Below, in pieces: positions 24,662-33,731 of a stretch of 35,035 nt of DNA; within the stretch, counting starts at the first letter, position 1, and the number at the start of each line of letters is the position of its first letter. The translations under genes were made by a program, and so were the position numbers. The notes under the pieces were generated by a model that worked only from the letters and a program-made list of their open reading frames with translations, was not told where the DNA came from and searched no databases. The stretch is from Halieaceae bacterium (GTDB lineage: Bacteria; Pseudomonadota; Gammaproteobacteria; Pseudomonadales; Halieaceae): positions 1-35,035 of the forward strand of contig WTJR01000048.1 of NCBI GenBank assembly GCA_011524755.1. Reading direction: 5' to 3'.

Positions 24662-26725
24662 TTATCTAGCGAGTACCGCGAGATCAGCAACTTTTAAAAA
24701 CTGACCGCGCAACTCTTGGAGCAGCGCTAAACGGTTCAGACGAACCCTGGCATCGTCTGCGTTAACCAGTACGTTGTCAAAGAACGCATCCACGGGTTCG
24801 CGAAGTTTGGCTAAGTTCGACAAGGCCTGTGGGTAGTCGTTATCAGCAACTGCTAAGTCTAGGGACGCTTGAGATTCGGTCAGTGCTACGCGCAAGGCTA
24901 GCTCGGCTGTTTCTGTCAGCAGTTGTTCATTAATGGCTGGCAAGGATTCATCTACTTTCGTCAGGATGTTGGCAACCCGCTTGTTGGCAGCAGCAAGGGC
25001 ATTTGCAGCGTCAGATCCTGCAAAGCTTGCTACTGCAAGGCTTCGACGATCGATATCGCCAATGGTCTCAGTGCCGACAGCGGTCACACTTCGCAGTATG
25101 TCCACCGACACCCCCTGCTCCTCGTAATGTGCAGGTAAACGATCAAGCAGATACGCCTTCACCGTATCAACGACGCCCTCGCCCAACACGCCCGAGGGGA
25201 AGGACTGCTTTGCCGTCGTCAAAATCATTTCGAGGTTTGCCGTTGGGGCAAAGGCGAGGAGTATTCGAATGACGGCGAGTGACGCTCGGCGCAGCGCAAA
25301 CGGATCTTTCGATCCTGTTGGCACCTGCCCTATTCCAAAGATGCCAATCAAAGTATCGAGTCTGTCGGCTAAGGCTAGTGCTGCCGACTCTGGAGACTGG
25401 GGCAATTGGTCACCCGAAAACTTTGGCCAGTAATGTTGCTCAATGGCGTTGGCAACGGCCTCCGGCGCTTCGTCATGCAGTGCGTAGTGTCGCCCTGCTA
25501 TACCCTGAAGCTCCGGAAACTCTCCTACCATGTCGGATACAAGATCGGCCTTAATTAAACAACCTGCGGCCCGTACCGTAGCTTTATCAGCACCAAGAGT
25601 TTGGCTTAAGGTCTGTGCCACCTCCGAAATACGCGTCTGCTTTTCCGCTAGGGTTCCAAGATCTCTCTGGAATAACACGCTCTCTAATCGCAGGGCCTTG
25701 CTCGCGAGTGTTGTTTGTTTGTCTGTGTCAAAGAAAAACGCGGCGTCAGCTAGGCGCGGACGGATAACCTTCTCGTTTCCATAAACGACAGCTTCCGGAC
25801 GCTTGCTCTCGATGTTGGAGATGGTAATAAACGATGGGACTAACTCGCCGTCCGGGCGCTCTATGTGAAAGTACTTCTGGTGTTCGCGCATCGATGAAAT
25901 CAGCGCTTGTCGTGGCACGGTGAGGAACGACTCATCGAAACTACCGCGCAAGGCCACTGGCCACTCGACCAGCCCTGTCACTTCTCCGAGCAGGTTGTCA
26001 TCGATAACCACGCGCTCGTCCTTTGAGGCCAGTCCCTCGACTTGGCCTTTAATCAGCGCTTTACGCTCGTCCACCGAAGCGATGACAAACTGTTCTTTCA
26101 ATGTCGCCTCGTAGGCATCGGCATGGGCTATCGTTACCGATGACTGACCATGAAAGCGATGGCCTCGTGACATACGATCGGAAACCAACCCGAATAAAGA
26201 GACCTCAATGACGTCGGCACCGTAAAGTAATACCAGCCATTGCACCGGCCGCAGAAATTCGTGGCGCTCCCTGCCCCATCGCATGCGTTTCGAGACTGGG
26301 ATATTTTCCACTGCCTGCGCGACCACGGCTGGCAATACGTCAGTACATAAGGCCCCTGCCGCTACCTTACGAACGCCCAGCCGATCACCTTTTTCTGTGC
26401 TGATTATCTGCAGTTCATCAGCACTCATTCCCTGCTTTTTTGCAAAACCCACGGCGGCGGGCGTCCAGCTCCCATCATTCGCTTTTGCTGCTGCCACCGG
26501 TGGCCCCAGGACTTCTTGCTCTGTGTCATCGGCGCGCGCTTGGACATTCTCAATCAGAACCGCCAGACGTCTGGCCGTAGCGAGCACGGTCATTTCGCCG
26601 ATTGCGAGCCCGTGTTGCTCAAGACCAGAAGCCACCCCACTGGCCAGGGCATTAGCCATGCCTTCGTACTCACCGGCGGGGAGTTCCTCGGTGCCGAGCT
26701 CGAATAAGACTGTTTGAGCACTCAT
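24662..26725 (-). CDS. glyS: Glycyl-tRNA synthetase beta subunit
   Basis: GlyS with GlyQ forms the alpha2beta2 glycyl-tRNA synthetase. Beta binds the tRNA. The 687-residue length is normal. It begins MSAQTVLFELGTEELPAGEYEGMANALASG, with the ELGTEELP signature. It contains RMRWGRERHEFLRPVQWLVLLYG and the SMREHQKYFHI segment, and ends with a helical anticodon-binding domain (DDARVRLNRLALLQELR). Its ATG overlaps the glyQ stop as ATGA, so the subunits are translationally coupled. Confidence 0.98.
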   Translation of the reverse strand: MSAQTVLFELGTEELPAGEYEGMANALASGVASGLEQHGLAIGEMTVLATARRLAVLIENVQARADDTEQEVLGPPVAAAKANDGSWTPAAVGFAKKQGMSADELQIISTEKGDRLGVRKVAAGALCTDVLPAVVAQAVENIPVSKRMRWGRERHEFLRPVQWLVLLYGADVIEVSLFGLVSDRMSRGHRFHGQSSVTIAHADAYEATLKEQFVIASVDERKALIKGQVEGLASKDERVVIDDNLLGEVTGLVEWPVALRGSFDESFLTVPRQALISSMREHQKYFHIERPDGELVPSFITISNIESKRPEAVVYGNEKVIRPRLADAAFFFDTDKQTTLASKALRLESVLFQRDLGTLAEKQTRISEVAQTLSQTLGADKATVRAAGCLIKADLVSDMVGEFPELQGIAGRHYALHDEAPEAVANAIEQHYWPKFSGDQLPQSPESAALALADRLDTLIGIFGIGQVPTGSKDPFALRRASLAVIRILLAFAPTANLEMILTTAKQSFPSGVLGEGVVDTVKAYLLDRLPAHYEEQGVSVDILRSVTAVGTETIGDIDRRSLAVASFAGSDAANALAAANKRVANILTKVDESLPAINEQLLTETAELALRVALTESQASLDLAVADNDYPQALSNLAKLREPVDAFFDNVLVNADDARVRLNRLALLQELRGQFLKVADLAVLAR

Positions 26726-27660
26726 GCCGCAGACTCCTCTGCCAGCGCTTTAAGCGCCGCTTCGGCAAGATCCTTATCGGCTAGAGGGAAACCCAATTTG
26801 GCGCGAGACGCGACGTAACCCTGCGCAGCTAATCGGGCTAGCGTTCTTACCCGGAGAATATAGCGCTGTCGCTCGGTCACACTGATCGCATGTCGTGCAT
26901 CCAGTAAGTTAAAGGTATGCGACGCCTTCATGACGAACTCATAGGCCGGAAGTGGCAGTTCGAGGGAAACCAATCGCTCAGCCTCCTTTTCGCAAAATTC
27001 GAAATAGCCGAACAGGTGATCAACATCTGCCTGCTGGAAATTGAACGTCGACATTTCCACTTCGTTCTGATGGAAAACATCGCCGTACTTAATGGTGCCC
27101 GTTGGCGTCTCAGACCACACGAGGTCATAAACCGAGTCGACGTCCTGCAGGTACATTGCCAGGCGCTCAATACCGTACGTAATTTCGCCGGTAACAGGTA
27201 GGCACTCGAGTCCACCGGCTTGCTGGAAGTAGGTGAACTGAGACACCTCCATACCATTGAGCCAGACCTCCCAACCAAGGCCCCACGCACCGAGGGTGGG
27301 TGATTCCCAGTTATCCTCGACGAATCTGACATCGTGCTCGAGTGGATCGAGTCCCAGTCGTCTCAGGCTATCGAGATAGCGCTCTTGGAAGTCGGCGGGC
27401 GATGGCTTCATGACCACCTGGAACTGGTAGTAGTGCTGCAAGCGGTTAGGGTTCTCGCCATACCGGCCATCCTGTGGCCGTCGGCTTGGCTGAACATAAG
27501 CCGAATTCCAATTTTCGGGCCCTAGCGCTTTCAGAAAGGTCGCAGGATGAAACGTTCCAGCCCCCACTTCGAGGTCAAGCGGTTGAAGAATCACGCAACC
27601 GTTTTCTCCCCAGAAGCTCTGAAGCTCCAGGATTAGCTCTTGGAAAGTTAATGAACTCAC
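26722..27660 (-). CDS. glyQ: Glycyl-tRNA synthetase alpha subunit
   Basis: GlyQ carries the class II aminoacylation active site. I place the start at a GTG at 27660 (SSLTFQELILELQSFWGENGC), giving 312 residues, in line with the family. The open frame extends 28 codons further, but those residues are unlike any GlyQ and run into the divergent promoter region. Key motifs are LGPENWNSAYVQPSRRPQDGRYGENPNR and QHYYQFQVVMKPSP, then WEVWLNGMEVSQFTYFQQAGG. The upstream ribosome-binding site is weak, so the exact start is less certain than the identity. Confidence 0.95.
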   Translation of the reverse strand: MSSLTFQELILELQSFWGENGCVILQPLDLEVGAGTFHPATFLKALGPENWNSAYVQPSRRPQDGRYGENPNRLQHYYQFQVVMKPSPADFQERYLDSLRRLGLDPLEHDVRFVEDNWESPTLGAWGLGWEVWLNGMEVSQFTYFQQAGGLECLPVTGEITYGIERLAMYLQDVDSVYDLVWSETPTGTIKYGDVFHQNEVEMSTFNFQQADVDHLFGYFEFCEKEAERLVSLELPLPAYEFVMKASHTFNLLDARHAISVTERQRYILRVRTLARLAAQGYVASRAKLGFPLADKDLAEAALKALAEESAA

Positions 27661-27748
27661 TTCTCTGTCCCGAATTACCGAAGGGTGAAGTATACAGTGG
27701 CCAGCACTGGCATAATATGAGCAACCAGACCGAATTAAGCGCATCTCT
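27661..27748. promoter_or_regulatory. Divergent control region between glyQ and the acyltransferase gene
   Basis: These 88 bases separate divergent genes. A leftward -10-like TATACT lies at 27689-27694 and a rightward CATAAT at 27711-27716, neither with a good -35. Between them GCCAGCACTGGC (27700-27711) forms an inverted repeat with five-base arms that could be an operator. Confidence 0.35.
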
Positions 27749-28705
27749 GTGCCAAAGAATCACAATTCACTGAAATTTCGACTGAAAGACGGACTCGCTG
27801 TAACGATTTTGCGATCGGTATTGCGGCTGTCAGCACTTGTGCCTCTTGAGGTGGCGCGGTCGGCGGGCCGTTTTGTTGGGCGTCTGGCGTTTAGGATGAA
27901 CACGCAGACGGTGCGCGTTGTGCGCAGAAATATTGAGCTGGCATACCCACAACTGCCGGCAGATCAACAAGCGGCACTGATGAAGGAGGCAGTGCTGGAG
28001 CAAGGTGCGCTGACCGCTGAATTGGGGCATGTTTGGCGCCGCTCCCCTGCCTACGTCATGTCCAAACTTAGGGTTGTCGGAATCGAGCATCTCGAAGCTG
28101 CCGCAGCGGATGAGCGAGGCGTTTTAGTACTCGCACCACACGTCGGTAACTGGGAGGTATTGCCTCATCACCTGGTAACCCAAGGCGATCTTCTGGGATT
28201 GTTTGAACCCCCAAAATTACCGTCGGTAGGCTCGCTTGTCCTGGAGGCACGAAAGCGTCCCGGTGGTGCCTATGTACCGACAACCCCGAAAGGCCTGGTG
28301 CAACTGGTTAGGCATTTTAAGCGCGGTGGCCTCACGGGTATTTTGCCCGATCAAGTGCCGGCGCATGAATCAGGTGGGTTAAATGTTCCGTTCAAGGGCA
28401 TCGAGTGTTTCACAGCAAGCCTCTGTGCCAACTTGTTGTCGAAATCGGGTGCACGCGCCGTACTTGCTGGTGTTTTCCGCGTGAGGGGCGGATGGGAGCT
28501 AATGTATTTGCCGGTATCTGCCGACATTTACCATGAGGATTTAGAGGTTGCGCTGAAGGTGATGAACCAGGACATTGAGACTCTGATCTCGGGCCGAGAC
28601 GCACAATATCAATGGTCGTATAAACGTTTTCGAACCCTGCCACGGGGCACCACTAACCATTACGACGGCGTCAAGCGAGCGTCTCATAAGGATCCCGCAC
28701 GATGA
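27749..28705 (+). CDS. LpxL/HtrB-family lysophospholipid acyltransferase
   Basis: The 318-residue product belongs to the lipid A late acyltransferase family, which adds secondary acyl chains to lipid A or related lysolipids at the inner membrane. The active-site HX4E motif appears as HVGNWE (H131 to E136), with a hydrophobic N-terminal helix (about 16-48) and then RVVRRNIELAYP, a conserved family element. LTGILPDQVPAHESGGLNVPFKGI is the second acceptor-site block. The start is a GTG at 27749 with no clear ribosome-binding site and no ATG nearby. Which acyl chain or position it uses cannot be told from sequence. Pseudomonas has a family member at a similar place near glyQS. Confidence 0.88.
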   Translation: MPKNHNSLKFRLKDGLAVTILRSVLRLSALVPLEVARSAGRFVGRLAFRMNTQTVRVVRRNIELAYPQLPADQQAALMKEAVLEQGALTAELGHVWRRSPAYVMSKLRVVGIEHLEAAAADERGVLVLAPHVGNWEVLPHHLVTQGDLLGLFEPPKLPSVGSLVLEARKRPGGAYVPTTPKGLVQLVRHFKRGGLTGILPDQVPAHESGGLNVPFKGIECFTASLCANLLSKSGARAVLAGVFRVRGGWELMYLPVSADIYHEDLEVALKVMNQDIETLISGRDAQYQWSYKRFRTLPRGTTNHYDGVKRASHKDPAR

Positions 28706-29505
28706 ATGTATATACAGGTAAGATTCTCGGCAGCCTGCTGGGGTTTTTAACGCTGGGTGTCATCGGCGGTCTGGTTGGTTTTTTTGTTGGGCACCTATTT
28801 GATTCTGGGCTGGTTAGGGCTCTTCGTATGACGGGCCCTGACGGCCTTAATGCGCTTCAGCAAGAGTTTTTTGATACTACCTTTGTCATGTTGGGTTATG
28901 TAGCGAAGTCAGATGGTCGTGTGTCTGAGTCTGAGATCCAACAGGCTGAGGCTATGTTTACACATCTCAGGCTCACGCCATCTCAGCGTGCCTCGGCAAT
29001 CAAACGTTTTAAGCATGGTGCCGAACAGAATTTTGACCCTTCAGGCGAACTTTTGAAGTTCAGACGTACTGCCTCTCTTCGCCCACAGGCTGTTCAAACT
29101 TTGATGCTTTTTCTGGTGGGTATGGCGTATGCGGATGGTCAAATAAATAGTGCTGAGATGAATGCACTCACCCGAGTTGCCAATTCACTTGGCATCTCTG
29201 ACAAATCTTTGCAGCGAACGATCAGTATGGTTGCGGCACAAGCTAACTTTGGAGCACATCGACAGCGCCAGAAATATCATTCTGAAAAAAATCAGTTAAC
29301 TAATGCTTATAAGGCGCTAGGGGTGAGCCCCAGTGTTGACGACCGAGATCTTAAGAAGGTTTTTCGCCGACTTATGAGTGAAAATCATCCTGATAAGTTA
29401 AGCGCTCGCGGTGTACCAAAAGAAATGATCGACATAGCGACAGAGCGGTCGCAAAGCATTACGGCCGCATATGATCTTATTAAGGCGGCACGGGGTTTGA
29501 AATAA
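28702..29505 (+). CDS. djlA: DjlA-like membrane-anchored J-domain co-chaperone
   Basis: DjlA is an inner-membrane DnaK co-chaperone linked to envelope stress signalling. The 267-residue protein has an N-terminal membrane helix rich in glycine (about 8-30, GSLLGFLTLGVIGGLVGFFVG). A TerB-like helical domain (about 55-185) has DGRVSESEI and ADGQINSAEM repeats. A C-terminal J domain follows (200-267) with the essential HPD at 229-231 (ENHPDK). The ATG overlaps the acyltransferase stop as ATGA. It ends 11 bases from the convergent trkH end, with no visible terminator. Confidence 0.92.
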   Translation: MNVYTGKILGSLLGFLTLGVIGGLVGFFVGHLFDSGLVRALRMTGPDGLNALQQEFFDTTFVMLGYVAKSDGRVSESEIQQAEAMFTHLRLTPSQRASAIKRFKHGAEQNFDPSGELLKFRRTASLRPQAVQTLMLFLVGMAYADGQINSAEMNALTRVANSLGISDKSLQRTISMVAAQANFGAHRQRQKYHSEKNQLTNAYKALGVSPSVDDRDLKKVFRRLMSENHPDKLSARGVPKEMIDIATERSQSITAAYDLIKAARGLK

Positions 29506-29516
29506 CTGTCGTATCG

Positions 29517-30965
29517 TTAAGGCCGCCAGAAAGTCGCTGTAAAAAGTATGAGCAATGTAAAAATTTCAAGTCGTCCCAAAAGCATGGCTATAGCCAAAAT
29601 TAATTTTCCACTGTCCGTAACAGCTGCGTAATTTGAGGCTACAGCGCCTAAACCTGGACCGAGGTTGTTTATGGAGGCGATTACTGAACTCGTTGCTGAG
29701 AGGAAGTCTAGGCCAGTGCCCAGCATGCACAGCACGAGGATAAATGTTGAGAACATATACACCGCGAAAAAGCTCCATACCGCGCTCACCACCTCAGGGC
29801 GCACACGTCGATGATCCAGTTTTAGTGGGATAACGGCATTAGGGTGTAATAGCTGTCTTAATTCCCTTAATCCCTGTCTGAAAATGAGCAGAATCCGCAT
29901 GGCTTTCATGCCGCCCCCGGTGGAACCTGCACATGCGCCCATCACGCTCAACATTACCAAGAAAATAGGCAAGAACGAGGGCCATAGAGCAAAATTATCG
30001 CTCGCGAAGCCAGTTGTCGTCGTTATAGAGACAGTTTGAAATATGCCGTGAACAACAGCCTTACTGGGTGCCAGTGTTTCGTTGATTATTAGCGTTGTGC
30101 AGGTAATACAAGTCGCGGCTATTACCATCCAGAGAAAGAATTTGGTTTCAGAATCTAGGCTGTAAATCCCTAGATCACGTTTTGAAAAAACTAAGAAATG
30201 AAGTCCGAAGTTGATAGCACTGATCATCATGAATAGTGAGGCCACCATTAAAATAAGCTCGCTATCAAAGTAACCCATACTTGCATCATGGGTAGAAAAT
30301 CCACCTATTGCAATTGTTGAAAAGGCATGGCCAATAGCGTCGAATATTGACATCCCGGCTAGGAAGTAAGCCAACGCGCAGGCAATGGTCAGCCCTAAAT
30401 AAATAGAGAAAAGAGCTTTAGCAGTAGAGGTAATGCGGGGGGTTAATTTGCTGTCCTTTGCGGGACCTGTACTTTCTGCACGGTAAAGCTGCACGCCTCC
30501 AATACCGAGCATTGGCAGCACGGCTACTGCCAATACGATGATGCCTATACCTCCTAGCCATTGAAGTAACTGCCGGTAGAGGAGGATGGACTGAGGAAGC
30601 GAATCTAGGCCATCAAGGACGGTCGCCCCCGTTGTTGTTAGTCCCGAGACGGACTCGAAAATAGCATCGATAACTGAAACTTGCATAGCGTTGCTGAGCA
30701 AGAATGGCAAGGATCCGTAAAGACCGAGAACGATCCAGAAGGCCGCAGTTACTAAAAAACCGTCGCGGATCTGTAGCTCTGAATTAACTCGTTGGGTCAG
30801 CAGTGATAAAAAGACGCCGGAAACCGCAGTTGCTGCAAAGGCTTGCCCGAATACAACAGCGGTACCGTCCTCTTGTACCCAACCTAACACCATGGAAGGC
30901 AAAGTCCCTAAGCTAAACAGCATAAGCAATAGCCCGACAATCCGGATGCATAGCCCGATATTCAT
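29517..30965 (-). CDS. trkH: Trk system potassium transporter, membrane subunit TrkH
   Basis: TrkH is the potassium-conducting membrane subunit of the Trk uptake system. The 482-residue protein has four M1-P-M2 units. The filter loops are LTTTGAT (109-115), IAIGGFST (218-225), SITTTTGFAS (313-322) and NNLGPGLG (433-440), each with the expected central glycine. Its ATG overlaps the trkA stop by one base, so the gating and membrane subunits are made together. It converges on djlA. Confidence 0.96.
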   Translation of the reverse strand: MNIGLCIRIVGLLLMLFSLGTLPSMVLGWVQEDGTAVVFGQAFAATAVSGVFLSLLTQRVNSELQIRDGFLVTAAFWIVLGLYGSLPFLLSNAMQVSVIDAIFESVSGLTTTGATVLDGLDSLPQSILLYRQLLQWLGGIGIIVLAVAVLPMLGIGGVQLYRAESTGPAKDSKLTPRITSTAKALFSIYLGLTIACALAYFLAGMSIFDAIGHAFSTIAIGGFSTHDASMGYFDSELILMVASLFMMISAINFGLHFLVFSKRDLGIYSLDSETKFFLWMVIAATCITCTTLIINETLAPSKAVVHGIFQTVSITTTTGFASDNFALWPSFLPIFLVMLSVMGACAGSTGGGMKAMRILLIFRQGLRELRQLLHPNAVIPLKLDHRRVRPEVVSAVWSFFAVYMFSTFILVLCMLGTGLDFLSATSSVIASINNLGPGLGAVASNYAAVTDSGKLILAIAMLLGRLEIFTLLILFTATFWRP

Positions 30966-32341
30966 CAGATTAAGCTACCACCGACCACAAAGAGCTTTTC
31001 TACCAGGCTAATTTTCGTTGGATCTGTTAGAAAAAGGATTACGTGGTCGTCTTCTTCAACTACTACGTGCCCATGAGCAATGATGACCTCACTTCCACGA
31101 AGTATTGCTCCCACGGTGGTTCCAGATGGTAGGTCTAGCTCATCGAGCCTACGGCCAACAACTTTTGATGTTTTTGGGCTTCCGTGAGCGGTAATTTCCA
31201 GAGCTTCAGCAGCACCTCGCCTCAGCGAATGAACATTACTTATGTCGCCCTTACGCACATGGGTCAAGAGACTGCTGATAGTTATTTGCTGCGGTGAGAT
31301 AGCAATATCTATTTCTTGGCCGACCAGTTCCGCATACGCCGGATTAGTTATAAGCGTGATTACCTTTTTGGCGCCCAGCCTCTTAGCCAACATCGACATC
31401 ATGATATTTGACTCTCCGTTGTTCGTGAGCGCGCAAAAGACATCGGTATTCGCAATATTTTCTTGCTGAAGAAACTTGGAATCACTGGCACTGCCATTCA
31501 AAACAATACTCTCTTCTAGGTCCTCAGAGAGCTGCCTGCATCGGTTGTAGTTGAGCTCGATTACTTTAACCTGATAATTCGCCTCAAGTTGCTTCGCGAG
31601 AGAAGCCCCGATTTTTCCACCGCCAGCAATCATGACTCGTTTGTAAGGTGCATCAAGCTTCCGAAGTTCAGAAGTTACTGCGCGTATATTTTCGCTGGCA
31701 GCAATAAAAAAGGCCTCATCTTCAGGCTCTACAACTGTGCTGCCAGTTGGAATAATAGCGTTTTGTGATTTTCGAAAGATCGCAGCGACACGAGTATCCA
31801 CACTTGGCATGTGCTCTCTAATTTCCTGGAGTTCCCGTCCGACAATCGGACCACCATCTATCGCGCGGACTGCAACCAATCGGATTTTACCGCCAGCAAA
31901 ATCAAGTACCTGCAAAGAGCCAGGATTTAAGATGAGTTGGTGGATTGCATCGGTGACTAGGTGCTCTGGGCTAATTGTTACGTCTACGGGTATGGCCCCC
32001 GATTGAAACAATCGCCTTTCCTCTTTGAGATAATCGACCTCGCGTATTCGACATATTTTTGTGGGTGTGCCGTAAAGCGTGAAAGCGATTGAGCAAGCGA
32101 GCATATTTACTTCGTCGCTGTCTGTGACAGCAATCAACATGTCGGCACGTTCTGCACCTGCTTCAGCAAGTGTAGTGGGCTTTGACGCGTCACCTTTTAC
32201 AGTCCTGATGTCTAGGCGATCTTGTAACTGTCGTAATGCGGTTTCCGAACTATCAACTACAGTTACATCATTTTTTTCATCCGTAAGATGTTCCGTGAGT
32301 GACCCACCTACCTGTCCGGCACCTAATATAATGATGTTCAC
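30965..32341 (-). CDS. trkA: Trk system potassium uptake regulatory subunit TrkA
   Basis: TrkA is the cytoplasmic nucleotide-binding ring that gates TrkH. The 458-residue protein is a tandem of two RCK units. Each has a Rossmann NAD motif, GAGQVG at 7-12 with acidic D30 and GGGKIG at 240-245, and each is followed by a TrkA-C domain. The start is a GTG at 32341 with a distant, weak ribosome-binding site. A 106-base gap separates it from rsmB, where I see no clear promoter. Pseudomonas also has trkA next to rsmB-fmt-def. Confidence 0.97.
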   Translation of the reverse strand: MNIIILGAGQVGGSLTEHLTDEKNDVTVVDSSETALRQLQDRLDIRTVKGDASKPTTLAEAGAERADMLIAVTDSDEVNMLACSIAFTLYGTPTKICRIREVDYLKEERRLFQSGAIPVDVTISPEHLVTDAIHQLILNPGSLQVLDFAGGKIRLVAVRAIDGGPIVGRELQEIREHMPSVDTRVAAIFRKSQNAIIPTGSTVVEPEDEAFFIAASENIRAVTSELRKLDAPYKRVMIAGGGKIGASLAKQLEANYQVKVIELNYNRCRQLSEDLEESIVLNGSASDSKFLQQENIANTDVFCALTNNGESNIMMSMLAKRLGAKKVITLITNPAYAELVGQEIDIAISPQQITISSLLTHVRKGDISNVHSLRRGAAEALEITAHGSPKTSKVVGRRLDELDLPSGTTVGAILRGSEVIIAHGHVVVEEDDHVILFLTDPTKISLVEKLFVVGGSLI

Positions 32342-32447
32342 AGTAAAGCCGATCCCTCATCTAAGCTTGGTTGCTTTTACTTTGGCAAATGGTACTCCGA
32401 TTTCCAGTGAACTCCAGACGAAACGCGGAGCTCAGATGATAAACCTT

Positions 32448-33731
32448 TTAAAGGAGGGGTTTTACAAGGAGTGAGTAATAAAGCCCGTCACCACCCAAAA
32501 CAGACGGGATAACTTGCTGGCCATATGCTGTCGATTCACCCACCTTTTGCGGCAGGATCATGGAGTGAGCGGTATTTTCAGCGCCGAGAAAGCTACCAAC
32601 AATGGCATCGTTTTCTTGTGGAAGTACGGAGCAAGTTGCGTAGAGCAATCGACCTCCAGGCTTAAGCAGCTTCCACACCGAGTGCAGTAGTTCGCTTTGC
32701 AAAGCTGCGAACTTGTTTATATCATTTTTTCTGCGGATAACTTTTACATCCGGGTTTCGTCGCATTACGCCTGTTGCAGAGCAAGGGACATCAAGTAGGA
32801 TTGCGTCAAACGATGCGGCCGCCAACACCTCATGCAAACTTCGCCCGTCACAAACAACGCTGGTAATTGAAAGGTTTAGTCGGTTCGCGTTTTGATCCAC
32901 CTTAACCAGTCGGTCCTCGGAGATGTCTGCGGCTGTGACATCTGCCCCCAGCTCCGCCAAGTGACAGGCCTTGCCGCCCGGGGCCGCGCACGCATCAAGC
33001 ACAGTCATGCCGGGCTCGGGCGATAAGAGTAAACCTGCCAGCTGTGCCGAAGCGTCTTGAACGCTGACAAACCCATCATGGAAGTGAGGAAGCTGGGATA
33101 CCGGCACTGGCTGTTCCAGTGTAAGACCAATGGTGCCCGCCGCCCGCGCATCGATCCCGGCCTCTGTAAGCAGCGCGCTGTAGTCATCGACAGAGATGCG
33201 CTCGGTATTTATCCGCAGGGTAAATGGAGGCCGTTGTCGACTGGCGCATGCCAACTGATCCAGCTGCTCCGGGTAGGATTTAGACAACAATTTGTGAAGC
33301 CATCCGGGTAAGGCTGCGCGTTCACTATCCCCAAGGGATTCAAGAAGTGTTGCTTTGTCACGCTGATATCGGCGAAGACAACCATTAATGAGGCGGTTAG
33401 CCCAAGGCCGCCCTAGCTGCTCACAACAATCGACGGCCCCGGAAACCGACGCATAGTCTGGTGTGGCACATTCATCCAGCTCGTACATTGCCACGATGAG
33501 TAAGGCTTCTAAGACAGCGTCTCTTGTTTTTAACGGCCGCTCAAGAAGCTGGCGCGTGACGCCTTTGTAGAGAGGCCATAGTCTGAGTGAGCCGTAAACC
33601 AGCTCGCGCAATAAAGGCTGCTCGCTGTCGGCGACCGATCGCTCCGCGCGGCTATAAATCTTGTTAAGAGAGCTGCCTTGAGCAACATCGTCGAGGAGAG
33701 AAGCTGCTACTGCCCTCACCGGTACGGTCAT
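32448..33731 (-). CDS. rsmB: 16S rRNA (cytosine-967-C5) methyltransferase
   Basis: RsmB methylates C5 of C967 in 16S rRNA with S-adenosylmethionine. The 427-residue protein has an N-terminal NusB-like RNA-binding domain (about 1-135) and a C-terminal methyltransferase domain. SAM motif I is DACAAPGGK (246-254). The two catalytic cysteines are C317 in DVPCSATGVMRRNPD and C367 in YATCSVLPQEN. Its ATG overlaps the fmt stop (ATGA), placing it last in def-fmt-rsmB. Confidence 0.97.
   Translation of the reverse strand: MTVPVRAVAASLLDDVAQGSSLNKIYSRAERSVADSEQPLLRELVYGSLRLWPLYKGVTRQLLERPLKTRDAVLEALLIVAMYELDECATPDYASVSGAVDCCEQLGRPWANRLINGCLRRYQRDKATLLESLGDSERAALPGWLHKLLSKSYPEQLDQLACASRQRPPFTLRINTERISVDDYSALLTEAGIDARAAGTIGLTLEQPVPVSQLPHFHDGFVSVQDASAQLAGLLLSPEPGMTVLDACAAPGGKACHLAELGADVTAADISEDRLVKVDQNANRLNLSITSVVCDGRSLHEVLAAASFDAILLDVPCSATGVMRRNPDVKVIRRKNDINKFAALQSELLHSVWKLLKPGGRLLYATCSVLPQENDAIVGSFLGAENTAHSMILPQKVGESTAYGQQVIPSVLGGDGLYYSLLVKPLL

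Noticed and set aside
26283..26717. 144-codon rightward open frame over glyS
   Set aside because: Fully antisense to the well-supported glyS coding sequence.
27661..27744. 28-residue N-terminal extension of glyQ
   Set aside because: Unlike any GlyQ start and overlaps the divergent control region; the GTG at 27660 gives the family length.
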